DNA of 64,000 bases, taken from Spiroplasma endosymbiont of Lonchoptera lutea. Its GTDB lineage: Bacteria; Bacillota_I; Bacilli_A; Mycoplasmatales; Nriv7. The position numbers and the translations under genes are program-made. The stretch covers positions 124,001 to 188,000 of the forward strand of contig NZ_OZ026463.1 of the NCBI RefSeq assembly GCF_964019715.1, read 5' to 3'. This document shows positions 19,629-30,550 of the stretch, in pieces (position 1 is the first letter of the stretch; every line of letters begins with the position of its first letter). Below the pieces are notes generated by a model. It was not told the DNA's origin, searched no databases, and saw only the letters and a list, made by a program, of their open reading frames with translations.

Positions 19629-20099
19629 GCCAAATTGTAAAGTTAAGTGCAACTAAATTATTTTTCTAACCAAATATTCGATTGGCGAAAGATAATTTAG
19701 TATTTTTCTTGGTCTTTGGTTTAAAGACAATATAAATTTATGAACTGCATTTTTAGTAGTATTTGAAAAATTAAATTTTTTAGGAAATTTTTCTCTAATT
19801 AAACCATTAGTATTTTCATTAGTACCTCTTTGTCAAGGTGAATATGCATCAGCAAAATAAATTTTCACATTTAAATTTTTTTCAAGTTGTTGTCAATTAG
19901 CAAATTCTTTACCCCTATCAAATGTTATAGTCTTAACAAGATTATTTGGAAGAATTGATAAATAATGACTAATATTTTTGTTAATAACTTTAGTAGTTCT
20001 ATTTTCAACTAATATTGCTAAAGTAAATCTTGATGTTCTTTCAACTAAAGTTATTAAACATGATTTACTTTTACCTCGTGATGATACTACAGTATCACC
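19629..20099 (-). mobile_element. IS30-B 3' fragment
   Basis: 471 bp: right terminal repeat (GCCAAATTG at 19629) and the C-terminal part of the type-B transposase (stop at 19653), cut at 20099 by IS3 copy 2 inside GDTVV. The 5' part is not on the other side of the IS3, so a deletion followed. Confidence 0.92.
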
Positions 20100-20170
20100 T
20101 GGATAGGCTACAATAAGTTGGACCATAATTATATAGACTTCAAAATTATTAAGAAAGAAGGAATATAAAA

Positions 20171-20449
20171 ATGGGAAATAAAACCTCATACTCTGAAGAA
20201 TTTAAAAAACAAATTGTAATGCTATACAAAAATGACAAAAGTGTTATTAATTTAGGGAAAGAATATAATTTACCAAAACCAACTATTTATAGTTGAATTA
20301 AAAATTATAATAATTCTGGGTCATTTAAAGCAAAAGATAATCGCACTGTCGAAGAAAATGAATTAATTTACTTGCGAAAAGAAAACCAACAATTACGAAT
20401 GGAAAATGACATTTTAAAGCAAGCAGCACTGATAATCGGGAAAAAATAA
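20171..20449 (+). CDS. IS3-family transposase OrfA
   Basis: 92 residues, identical in layout to 840-1118: helix-turn-helix ([20 protein letters not shown]) and leucine-rich coiled C-terminus. The stop follows GGGAAAAAATAA, the likely -1 slip site into OrfB. Confidence 0.92.
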
Positions 20450-20481
20450 CAATAATTAATAACAACAAAAATAAATATTCA

Positions 20482-21282
20482 GTGAGGAAAATATGTAAGA
20501 TTTTAGGTTTACTAAAATCAACATATTATTATCAAACTAATAAATGCACCAAGTTTGATGTTAATAATTATGAACAAGAAGTTATCAGTGCATTTAATAA
20601 AAGTCGCAAGATTTATGGTGCTCGTAAAATTAAAGCTGTTTTAATAAGAAAAAATATCATTTTATCACGACGAAAAATCCGATTCATTATGATCAAAAAT
20701 AATTTGGTTTCTAAATACACCAAGTTAAAATATTGTAATCATAAAAAAACAGTTAATAATGACGAAATTAATAATGTTTTAAATCGTCAATTTAATGACA
20801 AAAAACCAAATGAAGTTGTTGTTAGTGATTTAACATATGTTCAAGTTGGCACTAAATGACATTATATTTGTTTATTAATTGACTTGTTTAATCGCGAAGT
20901 AATTGGCTATAGTGCTGGACCAAATAAAACTGCTGAATTAGTTCAACAAGCTTTTCACAAGATAACACGACCATTAAATAAAATAACTTTATTTCATACT
21001 GATCGTGGTAATGAGTTTAAAAATAAAATTATTGATGAAATTTTAATAACCTTTAAAATTAAAAGATCATTAAGCTCCAAAGGATGCCCATATGATAATG
21101 CTGTTGCTGAAGCAACTTACAAAACCTTTAAAACCGAATTTATTAACGGTAAAAAATTTGCAAACTTAACACAACTAAAATGCGAACTATTTGATTTTGT
21201 TAATTGATATAACAATATTCGAATTCATGGCAGTTTAAATTATTTAACTCCCGTTGAATTTAGAAAATACCAGTCTACATAA
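20482..21282 (+). CDS. IS3-family transposase OrfB
   Basis: Integrase-core transposase in the -1 frame relative to OrfA. The first GTG (20482) gives MRKICKIL; the natural product is probably the OrfAB fusion, entered near 20444. DDE residues lie in VVSDLTYV, FHTDRGNEF and DNAVAEATYKTFKTE. Ends LTPVEFRKYQST. Confidence 0.93.
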
Positions 21283-21395
21283 AAAGTGTCCTAAAAAGGG
21301 TTGTCAATCCAAGGGCAGTATTGTATATACGAATAAATATAGAAAACATAAATTTAGATAATTAGTGAAAATTTAATAAAATTAATAATTTTTCA

Positions 21396-21542
21396 TTGTG
21401 TAAAAATTCAATAATATGATAAAATGATAATGAATAAAAATGACAATAACAAGAAAGGTAGGGTTAGTTTAGTAATTAAATAGTATAATTAGCTGATTGT
21501 TTTGCTTCTTCAAAGCAATACCTAAGAAAACTAAACGCGACC
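21396..21542 (+). repeat. 147-bp repeat matching the ISLre2 right end
   Basis: TTGTGTAAAAATTCAATAAT ... AAACTAAACGCGACC. It matches the last ~147 bp of the ISLre2-type element and the copy at 31612-31758 with a few changes (ATGATAATG for ATGGTAATG; AAATAGT for AAATAAT). Both detached copies start with TTGTGTAAA, which the full element lacks. No gene inside. Confidence 0.75.
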
Positions 21543-21559
21543 CACACCCTTATAATAGG

Positions 21560-21588
21560 TTGACAAAATATACGGTATATTCTATACT
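21560..21588 (+). promoter_or_regulatory. Sigma-A promoter for glyS operon
   Basis: TTGACA (21560-21565), 17-base spacer, TATACT (21583-21588), about 145 bases before the glyS start. The leader has no T-box consensus that I can see. Confidence 0.8.
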
Positions 21589-21731
21589 TGTTTGGTGCAT
21601 TAGATATTGCTATTGCATATATAAAAAGTAAATAAAAATTTAATACAATTATTGTGAAGAACTCGGGTTTTATTTAAGTAGTATTTGAATGAATAATGTC
21701 TTGGGTCTTTGTTTTTTAGAGCGGGGTTGCT

Positions 21732-23114
21732 ATGGCGGATATTAATAAAAGAATGGAATTGTTAGTTAATCATTTGAAGGAGTATGGCTTTGTTTTTCAG
21801 GGTTCGCAAATTTATGGTGGGTTAAGTAATAGTTGGGATTATGGTCCGTTGGGAGCACAGTTGAAAAATCGTTTGCAACATTTGTGATGGGAACGGTTTG
21901 TGACGAATCATCCTTTGAATGTTGGACTGGATAGTGCCATTATTATGAACAGTAGTGTTTGGGAGGCTTCGGGGCATCTTGATAATTTTTACGATTTATT
22001 TGTGGATTGTAAAAGTTGTATTAAGCGGTTTCGGGTGGATCATTTGTTAAGCAATGTGACTGTTGATTTTCAAAAATTGCGTGCTGATGAATTGCAAGCC
22101 TTATTAAAAGAACATCAAGTTGTGTGCCCTAATTGTAAGAATAATAATTTTACAGCGGTTCGTTCATTTGATTTGATGTTCAAAACTCAACAAGGGGTTT
22201 TAGCAAATGATCAAGGTGTTGTTTATTTACGACCAGAAACAGCGCAAGGAATTTTTGTAAATTTCAAAAATATTCAACGAAGTTTAAGAAAGAAATTGCC
22301 CTTTGGGGTAGGTCAAATTGGAAAAGCTTTTCGTAATGAAATTACTCCGGGACACTTTATTTTTCGGACAAGAGAATTTGAGCAAATGGAATTGGAATTT
22401 TTTTTTAATCCTAATGATCAAACGGAGTGATTTGATTATTGATTAAGTTATTGTCAGCAATTTTTATTAGATGTTGGTATTAAACAGGGTAATTTTAGTT
22501 TAAATGAACACGAAGATAGTGTTTTAGCTCATTATGCGAAGCGAACTGTGGATATTGAATATAATTTTCCTTTTGGTAAGCAAGAGTTATGGGGTATTAG
22601 TAATCGTTCTTCTTTTGATTTAAAAACGCATAGTGAACATAGTGGTGAAGATTTAAGTTATTTAGATTCAGAATTAAATGCGAAAATATTTGCGAATGTT
22701 ATTGAACCGTCAGTCGGTGTTGGCAGATTAATGTTGGCTATTTTAAATGATGCTTATGATGTTGAGATTTTGCCAGATAATAGTAAACGCACGATATTGC
22801 GATTAAATCATAATTTGGCTCCTTATTATATTGCTATTTTACCTTTAAGTAAGCAATTAAATGAAGAAGCGTATAAATTATATGAAGAGTTAGCTAACGA
22901 TTTTTTAGCAACTTATGATGAAACGCAAAGTATTGGGAAAAGATATCGTCGTCAAGATGCTATTGGAACGCCTTATTGTATTACGGTTGATTTTAAAAGC
23001 TTAAGACGGTGAAGAAGAAGTATAACGGTGCGTTTTCGCGACACGATGGTGCAAAAACGAGTAAAAGTTAGAAAATTAAGAAAATACCTTAAACACTTGC
23101 AAGAACAAAATTAA
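21732..23114 (+). CDS. glyS: Glycyl-tRNA synthetase, dimeric type
   Basis: 460 residues under code 4. Class II motifs are visible: motif 2 around [25 protein letters not shown] and motif 3 in [20 protein letters not shown]; the anticodon-binding domain ends the protein. A Cys pair insert (CKSCIKRF ... CPNCKNNN) resembles the zinc-binding insertion. It charges tRNA-Gly. In the conserved C-terminal stretch after TVDFKSL the frame reads [14 protein letters not shown], whereas the +1 frame reads DGEEEV, suggesting a -2/+2 compensated double shift. It starts the glyS-dnaG-rpoD-trmK-efp-proC array. Confidence 0.95.
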
Positions 23115-23138
23115 AGTGTAAGGAGAAATAAAGCTAGT

Positions 23139-24920
23139 ATGGTTAATCCTGAAAAAATTTCTCTCATTAGAACGAGAACTAATATTACTGAAATTATTGG
23201 TCAATATTTAAAATTGCAAAAAAAAGGTCGTAACTATTGAACAGTTTGTCCTTTTCACGAAGACAATGCGCCTTCAATGAGTGTTTCTCCTGAAAAACAA
23301 ATTTATCGGTGTTTTTCTTGTCAAGCTTCTGGGAATGTATTTACTTTTTTGCAAAAATATAAAAAAATTTCCTTTTTAGAAGCTTTAAAAGAAGTAGCAG
23401 CACTTGTAAATATTGATTTACAAGAATTAGAGCAATGAACAAAAAATAAATATGATAGTGAAAATTTGAAAATATTTGCGATTAATGCTTTAGCTTGTGA
23501 ATACTTTATGTATCATTTAGATAGCAAAATTGGTATTCAAGCAAAAAAATATTTAGAACAGCGAAATATTGATAATAAGTTAAGAGAACAATTTAGTATT
23601 GGATTGGCGCCTAGCGAAGATGGACTAGTAGCATATTTACAACAAAAAGGTTATAAACCTAGTGAATTAGTTATTTCTGGTTTAGTTGTTTATCAAAATA
23701 ATCATTTTAATGATTATTTTAGAAATCGGATTATGTTTCCGATTCGTGATATAGAACATAATATCATTGGTTTTTCGAGTCGTTCATATTTGGAAAATCA
23801 ACAACCAAAATATATGAATACCTTAGAAACTAATATTTTTAAAAAAAATCAATTATTGTATAACTTAAGTTTTGCAAAAAATCATTTGCATCAAGATAAG
23901 TATTTATTAATTTGTGAAGGATTTATGGATATTATTGCTTTAAGCAAAATTGGCATTAACAATGCCGTTGCCATTATGGGAACAAGTTTAAGTGCACAAC
24001 ATTGTTCAATATTAAAAAAGGTTACTAATGAAATTATTTTATTTTTGGATGGTGATGATGCTGGAATTATAGCTGCGTTTAAAATGATTAGTGAATTATG
24101 ATATCACAAATTTAATGTTAAAGTAGTAAACAATCCAACAACATTGGATCCCGATGATTTAATTAAAAAAGAAGGTGCAGTAGCAGTTCGCGCTTTAATT
24201 AAAAATAGTATTCATCCTTTAGACTTTGTTTTAAATTATTTTCAAAATAATTTAGATTTAAAGAAAATTGATAATGTGACTGAACTTTTAAAAAAAGTTA
24301 CTCCATTTTTTCAGTTATTACATAGTGCTGTTGAAGTAAATTTTTATTTAAATAAGTTGGAAACAATAACTAATTTGAATAAAAAAATCCTTGAACAAAC
24401 ATTGTTTGCTAAGCAAACAATAGAAACTACTGATAAAATAAATCCTAAAAATGCTGGGGCTAATAAGAATTTATATTTAAATCCGATTGAGAAATCGGAA
24501 AATATTATTATATTTTCGTTACTTTATACAAAAGAAACATTAACTAATAGCGAATTAAATAATTTTTCCTTAATTGATCCCATTAAAAAAGTTTTATTAT
24601 CAGAAATTATTAGTTGATATGATAAAAATCCGCAAGCAGGAAAAGTAAATTATGAAGATTTTCTAAAATCATTACAACAAGAACAAGTAAAAAAGTCGTT
24701 AGAAATGATTTATAGTCTTTATAATAAACAAGAATTTGTTTATCGCCCTAAGTTAATTAATGATTGTCAAGAAACTATTTATAATTATTTAATTAAATTA
24801 GAAAAAGATAAATGAGCAAAAAAATGATTAGCAACTAATAATGTTAATGAAAAAATAGCAATTGGGGAAAAAATTATTAGTTTGTCAAAAAATATTAAAA
24901 GAGAAAAGAGTGGTCAATAG
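23139..24920 (+). CDS. dnaG: DNA primase
   Basis: 593 residues. A CHC2 zinc finger (Cys37, His40, Cys58, Cys61: CPFH ... CFSC) is followed by the primase core and a TOPRIM domain (YLLICEGFMDIIALSK, then LFLDGDDAG). The C-terminal domain that would bind DnaB is divergent and Lys-rich. It makes RNA primers at the replication fork. AAGGAG lies upstream; the stop abuts rpoD directly (TAGATG), so the two are probably cotranslated, the conserved macromolecular-synthesis pairing. Confidence 0.96.
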
Positions 24921-26276
24921 ATGCGAAAAAGAATATTTAAAAAAATAAAAACTTTTGATGAGATTAAGTATGACTTATTAAAAAAGATTAAAAAAAATGA
25001 TAATCATATTAGTCAAGAAGAGGTTTTAAAAGCATTTGAAATGTTAGATATTGAAGATGGACTCTTAGAATCTTTTATTAATGAACTACAAAATGATGGT
25101 GTTGTTTGAACCGATTTAGTTGATGATGATGAAGTTGAAGTTGATATTGATTTAGAACATTCTGATTTTGAAGATGATGGTATTGTTAAAGAGCGAGCTA
25201 TTTTTGATGAAGATGATGATATTATTATTAACTTTAAAAATAATGGTCCAAGTATTTCTAATGAAACTAAAATTCATGACATTATTAAAGCCTACTTTAA
25301 TCGTTTAGGTTCAAGTAAAATTTTAACAAAAGAAGAAGAAGTAAAATATGCAAGAATGTTGGATTCATCTGATCTTGAAATTAAACAATATGGACGAAAT
25401 AAGTTAATTATTTCTAACTTAAAGTTAGTTGTTTCAGTAGCTAGAAGGCATACTAATCGTGGTTTAGATTTTTCAGATTTAATTGAAGAAGGAAATATTG
25501 GTTTAATGAAAGCAGTTGATCGTTTTGATTATCGCCGAGGATTTAAATTTTCTACTTATGCAACTTGATGAATTCGTCAAGCAATTACAAGAGCGATTGC
25601 TGATCAAGCAAGAACGATTAGAATACCGGTTCATATGGTGGAAACTATTAATAAATTAACAAGAATTGAACGCCAATTAACTCAAGAATTAGGTCGGGAA
25701 CCAACCCATACTGAAGTTGCAGAAAAAATTGGTTTGGGAATGACTGCTGAAAAAGTTCGTGAAATTAAACGATTATCAATGGAACCAGTTTCTTTAGAAA
25801 AACCAATTGGCGAAGAAGATGATACACACTTTGCTGATTTTGTTGAAGACAAAGATATTTTTTCACCAGATGATTATGCTGAACGAGAATCATTACGAGA
25901 ACAATTAGATAAGGTTTTTGAAGAAATCTTAAATAAACGCGAGGAAAAGGTTATTCGGATGCGTTTTGGTTTACTACCAACTAAAATTCGATCGCTAGTT
26001 GATTTAGCAGAAGAGGGAAGCGAAAAAGATGAATTAATTAGTGAAATAATGAATTTAGATTTTAAGTTTGATACGCCAATTGAAAAGGTAATTAATTTAA
26101 ATGATTATGTTATTGATAAATATTTAACTAAGTATGATTCACCAAAAACATTAGAAGAAGTTGGTAGTGAATTTGGTGTTACCAGAGAAAGAATTCGTCA
26201 AATTGAAGCTAAAGCTTGTCGCAAACTAAGAAGTCCTTCAAAGTCAAGAGTTTTGAAAGATTTTTATAAAGGTTAA
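24921..26276 (+). CDS. rpoD: Primary sigma factor (sigma-70/sigma-A)
   Basis: 451 residues. An acidic N-terminal region 1.1 (~1-110) precedes region 1.2/2 ([20 protein letters not shown] ... [18 protein letters not shown]), region 3 ([16 protein letters not shown]) and region 4 ([20 protein letters not shown]). About 55 extra residues (~353-408, [20 protein letters not shown]...) separate RMRFGLL from KTLEEVG, where most sigma factors have only a few. It directs RNA polymerase to promoters such as the TTGACA/TATACT pair ahead of this operon. Confidence 0.97.
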
Positions 26277-26278
26277 TA

Positions 26279-26956
26279 ATGAAACTATCTCATCGTTTAG
26301 CAACAATTGCTAATTTAGTTAATCCTAATGATATTGTTGCTGATATTGCTTGTGACCACGGTTTAGTTGCTATTTATTTAGTAAAGAAAAAAGGAATGAA
26401 TAATATTTTTGTTAGTGATATTAATCCTAAAGCATTAGTACAAGCTCAGAAAAATATTATTCAAAATCAATTACAAAATAATATTTTTCCAATTTTAGGA
26501 GATGGCATTAAATGAATTAATGCTAGTGATAACATTAATTGTGTTATTATTGCGGGATTAGGTGCCAAGACAATTATTAATATTTTAACTAATGATTATC
26601 AATCAATTAATCGTTATATAATTCAAACAAATAATGAAATGTCTAAAATTCGTAAATGAGTCCAAGACCACAATTATTTTATTGAAGACGAATTATTAAT
26701 TAAAGATAATAATTTTATTTATGAGATTATTGTTATTAATAAAACGCACGGTTGTTTAATTGTTAGTGATGAACAAATTATGTTTGGACTAAATTTAGAA
26801 AATAAATATGAGTTATTATTTAACAAAATGTGAACCGACAAACTTTTTCATTATGAAAATATTATCAATAAATTAACCCCAAATCAAATTAATGCCATAA
26901 TGAATTTACAAGTTTTGTTAATTAGAAATAAATTGCAAAAGCAAAAGGAGAAATAA
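26279..26956 (+). CDS. trmK: tRNA (adenine(22)-N1)-methyltransferase
   Basis: 225 residues, Rossmann-type SAM methyltransferase: the glycine-poor motif I VADIACDHGLVAIYLVKK, the FVSDINPKAL motif II and VIIAGLGAKTIINIL. This TrmK (YqfN) family is conserved next to rpoD in Firmicutes and Mollicutes and methylates A22 in tRNA. It starts two bases after the rpoD stop. Confidence 0.92.
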
Positions 26957-26958
26957 AG

Positions 26959-27516
26959 ATGATTAATGTTAATGATTTACGCAATGGCATGACTTTTAGA
27001 CATAGTGGTAATCTATTTTTAGTCTTAGATACTGGTCGTGCTCAAGCTGGAAGAGGCCAAGCAAATGTTAAAGCTAAAGTTAAAAATTTGCGAAGCAATG
27101 CAATTATTAATTTAACTTTTACTAGTGGTGATAAAGTTGAACGGGCGCATCTTGATAAACGCGTGATGCAATATTTATATAGTGATGGAAATAACTTGAT
27201 TTTTATGGATAATGAAAGTTATGAACAAGTTGAAATTAATAAAACAAAAATGGCATGAGAATTAAAGTTTTTAACTTCTAATTTACCAGTTCAAGTATTA
27301 CAATATGATAATGAAATTTTAACGATTTCGTTACCAGATAAAGTAACTTTAAAAATTATTGAAGCTGAACAGGCTGTTAAACGTGATAGTAGTTCTTCGC
27401 CAAGCAAAAGAGCAGTTGCTGAAACTGGATTAGCATTACAAGTACCATTATTTATTAATACAGATGATTATATTGTTGTTTCCACAGTTGATGGTAAATA
27501 TCAGCACCGAGCTTAA
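26959..27516 (+). CDS. efp: Elongation factor P
   Basis: 185 residues, full length, three beta-barrel domains: N-terminal KOW-like (1-65), central OB and C-terminal OB (VPLFINTDDYIVVSTVDGKY). It relieves ribosome stalling on proline stretches. The conserved loop that normally carries the modified Lys reads AGRGQA with Arg at position 32. AAGGAG lies six bases before the ATG, inside trmK's last codons. Confidence 0.96.
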
Positions 27517-27541
27517 AATAACCTAAAAGGTTATTTTTTTT
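27516..27541 (+). terminator. Terminator after efp
   Basis: AAATAACCT and AGGTTATTT form a 9-bp stem with a 3-base loop followed by a T run. It separates efp from proC. Confidence 0.85.
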
Positions 27542-27828
27542 ATGTCATAGTTATTACAAACATATAAAGGAGTTAATTAAAGTGAAAATTGGATTTTTAG
27601 GTGCTGGTAATATGGGGAAAGCAATTATTGATGGGTTATTAAATACTAATGCTTTTACTAATGAAAATATTAAAGTTGTTATTAATAGTGATAAAAGTTT
27701 TCAATATTGAAATAATCGTCATATTAATGTAAGTAAACAATGAGAATTTTTAAGGGATTGTGAAATAATTATCTTAGCATTAACCCCCCCCAAGATATTT
27801 TAAAGCCAAATTGTAAAGTTAAGTGCAA

Positions 27829-28905
27829 CTAAATTATTTTTCTAACCAAATATTCGATTGGCGAAAGATAATTTAGTATTTTTCTTGGTCTTTGGTTTAA
27901 AGACAATATAAATTTATGAACTGCATTTTTAGTAGTGTTTGAAAAATTAAATTTTTTAGGAAATTTTTCTCTAATTAAACCATTAGTATTTTCATTAGTA
28001 CCTCTTTGTCAAGGTGAATATGCATCAGCAAAATAAATTTTCACATTTAAATTTTTTTCAAGTTGTTGTCAATTAGCAAATTCTTTACCCCTATCAAATG
28101 TTATAGTCTTAACAAGATTATTTGGAAGAATTGATAAATAATGACTAATATTTTTGTTAATAACTTTAGTAGTTCTATTTTCAACTAATATTGCTAAAGT
28201 AAATCTTGATGTTCTTTCAACTAAAGTTATTAAACATGATTTACTTTTACCTCGTGATGATACTACAGTATCACCTTCTCAATGGCCAAGAGTTATGCGA
28301 TTATTAACATTTCGTTCTTTAATGGATTTACCATTAAATTTACCCCGATTTTCTTGAGATTTTCGTTTCTTACCTTTTCTTCTTAAATTTTTACTAGTAA
28401 CCTTTTCAAGTAATCCAGAATAAATTCAATTGTAAATTGTTTTAAAACTAATAATTCATTCTTGATGAAAATTTTTAATTCTGCCATAAATTTGTTCAGG
28501 CGATCAACCTAAACTAATAATTCATTCTTGATGAAAATTTTTAATTCTGCCATAAATTTGTTCAGGCGATCAACCTAAACTAATAATTCATTCTTGATGA
28601 AAATTTTTAATTCTGCCATAAATTTGTTCAGGCGATCAACCTAATAATAATTTTTGTTGTACATATTTTACTAATTCTCTATTTTTAAATTTATGAAAAT
28701 AAACATGTAATTGTTTTCTATTTTCTGCTTTATTTTGTGCAATTAATGAAAAATAATGATTATTATCTTTATTTCTATTAACTTCTCGATTAATAGTACT
28801 AATACTTCGATTAAGATTTTTAGCTATTTCACTAATTTTTACTTTAAATTTCAATTGATTCTCAATATAAATTCTTTCATCTATGCCAAGATGTTTGTAT
28901 CCCAT
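27829..28905 (-). CDS. IS30-family transposase (type B) with 44-residue in-frame expansion
   Basis: 358 residues instead of 314. The 22-residue block beginning GWSPEQIYGRIKNFHQEWII is present three times between the HTH and DDE domains; the frame stays open throughout. The DDE residues are unchanged. The extra linker length may or may not be tolerated. Confidence 0.9.
28445..28642. repeat. Three tandem copies of a 66-bp unit
   Basis: Units at 28445-28510, 28511-28576 and 28577-28642, identical by eye. The unit is a multiple of three and lies in the transposase gene; the other three full IS30-B copies have one unit. Confidence 0.97.
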
Positions 28906-29604
28906 ATAAAAACTCCTTAAATTTACTTTTTCTAAAATAAACTTAGCATCATGAAATTTTTATATGAAATCTTTTGCAATTTTATTTACTTGCACTTACA
29001 AGTATAATTCAGCTAAAATTAAAAGAGCAGTTAACAAATTTATTTACTCAGAAAATAATAATTTCTGTGGCATCGGGAATTAATATGACATTGTTAAAAA
29101 CAATATTTAAAGATTGTGAGGTTACAAGAGTAATGCACAATACTTCTTGTCAGTTTAATAATTCAATGACAATGATTTGTGAAGAGGGTAATGTTATTGC
29201 TAATGAGCAAGCATTAAACATTTTTAATTATTGTGGTAAAACCATTTCATTAAGTGAAAAACAAATTCATTTGTTTATTGCTATTTGTAGTAGTGCTAGT
29301 GGTTATTTATATCATTGATTACAACCGTTAATAGAAATTGCTGAAAATAATAATCTTAGTAAAGATGAAGCCAAAACAATTGTTGGTGGTTTATTACTTG
29401 GTGTTGCGACAAATATTTTAAATAGTGATTTAGAGCTAAAAAAATTGCAAGAAAATGTAACATCGCCTGATGGTACAACAATGGCAGCAATTAAAGTTTT
29501 TGAAACTAATAACTTGCAAAATATTATTAGTGATGCTGTAAATGCTTGTATGTTAAGGAGTAAACAACTAGAAGATAGTATCTAAAATTAAAATTATCAA
29601 AAAT

Positions 29605-30047
29605 GCTGAATTATACTTGTAAGTGCAAGTAAATAAAATTGCAAAAGATTTCATATAAAAATTTCATGATGCTAAGTTTATTTTAGAAAAAGTAAATTTA
29701 AGGAGTTTTTATATGGGATACAAACATCTTGGCATAGATGAAAGAATTTATATTGAGAATCAATTGAAATTTAAAGTAAAAATTAGTGAAATAGCTAAAA
29801 ATCTTAATCGAAGTATTAGTACTATTAATCGAGAAGTTAATAGAAATAAAGATAATAATCATTATTTTTCATTAATTGCACAAAATAAAGCAGAAAATAG
29901 AAAACAATTACATGTTTATTTTCATAAATTTAAAAATAGAGAATTAGTAAAATATGTACAACAAAAATTATTATTAGGTTGATCGCCTGAACAAATTTAT
30001 GGCAGAATTAAAAATTTTCATCAAGAATGAATTATTAGTTTTAAAAA
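29605..30047 (+). mobile_element. IS30-B 5' fragment
   Basis: 443 bp: left terminal repeat, leader and the first ~112 codons of the type-B transposase (ATG at 29713), cut after ...ISFKN by an IS30-A end at 30048. Its matching right end is probably the 29-bp remnant at 31759-31787. Confidence 0.92.
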
Positions 30048-30550
30048 CCTGAATTGTAAATATAAATGGGACAGTTTTTTAAAATAATTGTATTAAATCT
30101 ATTGGTCTTTTATAAGATAATGATTTTCTGGGTGTAGAATTAATTTGAAATGCTATAGAATTTAAGTCTTTTTGTTTATATGAAGATAAATCAGTAGATT
30201 TTGGTAAATATCTTCTTAAAATACCATTATTGTTCTCATTTAAACCTCTTTGACAAGGTTTGCCGGCATCTGCAAAATAAATTTTAACATTACAATTTTT
30301 TTCAATTAATTTTCATTTACTAAATTCTTTACCACGATCAAAAGTAATAGTTTTAATTGTTCCTGGTATTAATTTTGAAATAAATTTTATTATACTTTGT
30401 GTAATACTTTCTGCTTTATGATTTTTAGTTTTCAAAGGAATTGTGGTTTTTGATCATATATCAGCTAAAGTAATAATAGAACTTTTATGATCTTTACCAA
30501 CGATAGTATCTCCCTCTAAATGGCCAAATTCTTGTATATTTTTAATATTT
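30048..30550 (-). mobile_element. IS30-A 3' fragment
   Basis: 503 bp: 3' terminal repeat at 30048 and the C-terminal part of the type-A transposase, cut by a second, full IS30-A at 30551. The missing 5' part does not reappear after 31611, so a rearrangement followed. Confidence 0.92.

Larger units (their letters stand above)
20100..21311 (+). mobile_element. IS3-family element, copy 2, full length
   Basis: 1212 bp from TGGATAGGCTACAATAAG to TTGTCAATCCA. Ends are imperfect inverted repeats (TGGATAGGC / TGGATTGAC); copy 3 has TGGATTGGC. It inserted in an IS30-B fragment. Confidence 0.95.
27805..29013 (-). mobile_element. IS30-B copy with internal triplication, inserted in proC
   Basis: 1209 bp, 132 bp longer than the other copies because a 66-bp segment occurs three times (28445-28642). 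Both terminal repeats intact; TAAA flanks both sides. Confidence 0.95.
27582..29585 (+). pseudogene. proC: Pyrroline-5-carboxylate reductase, disrupted
   Basis: The GTG start (AAAGGAG ten bases before) encodes IGFLGAGNMGKAIIDGLL, the NAD(P)-binding motif. The frame ends early because a run of eight C (27784-27791) shifts it (TPPKIF stop instead of TPQDIL). IS30-B then splits the gene at 27804/29014 with a TAAA duplication; the remainder continues KLKEQLTNLFTQKIIISVAS through SSASGYLYHWLQ to a UAA at 29585. Two independent lesions make loss of the last step of proline synthesis very likely. Confidence 0.92.

Noticed and set aside
21589..21731. T-box riboswitch ahead of glyS.
   Set aside because: The leader is short (~145 bases) and lacks a visible T-box consensus or a terminator/antiterminator pair.
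28445..28642. Three 66-bp tandem repeats as a possible CRISPR-like array.
   Set aside because: There are no spacers; the repeats are contiguous and lie in a transposase reading frame. No cas genes are in the window.
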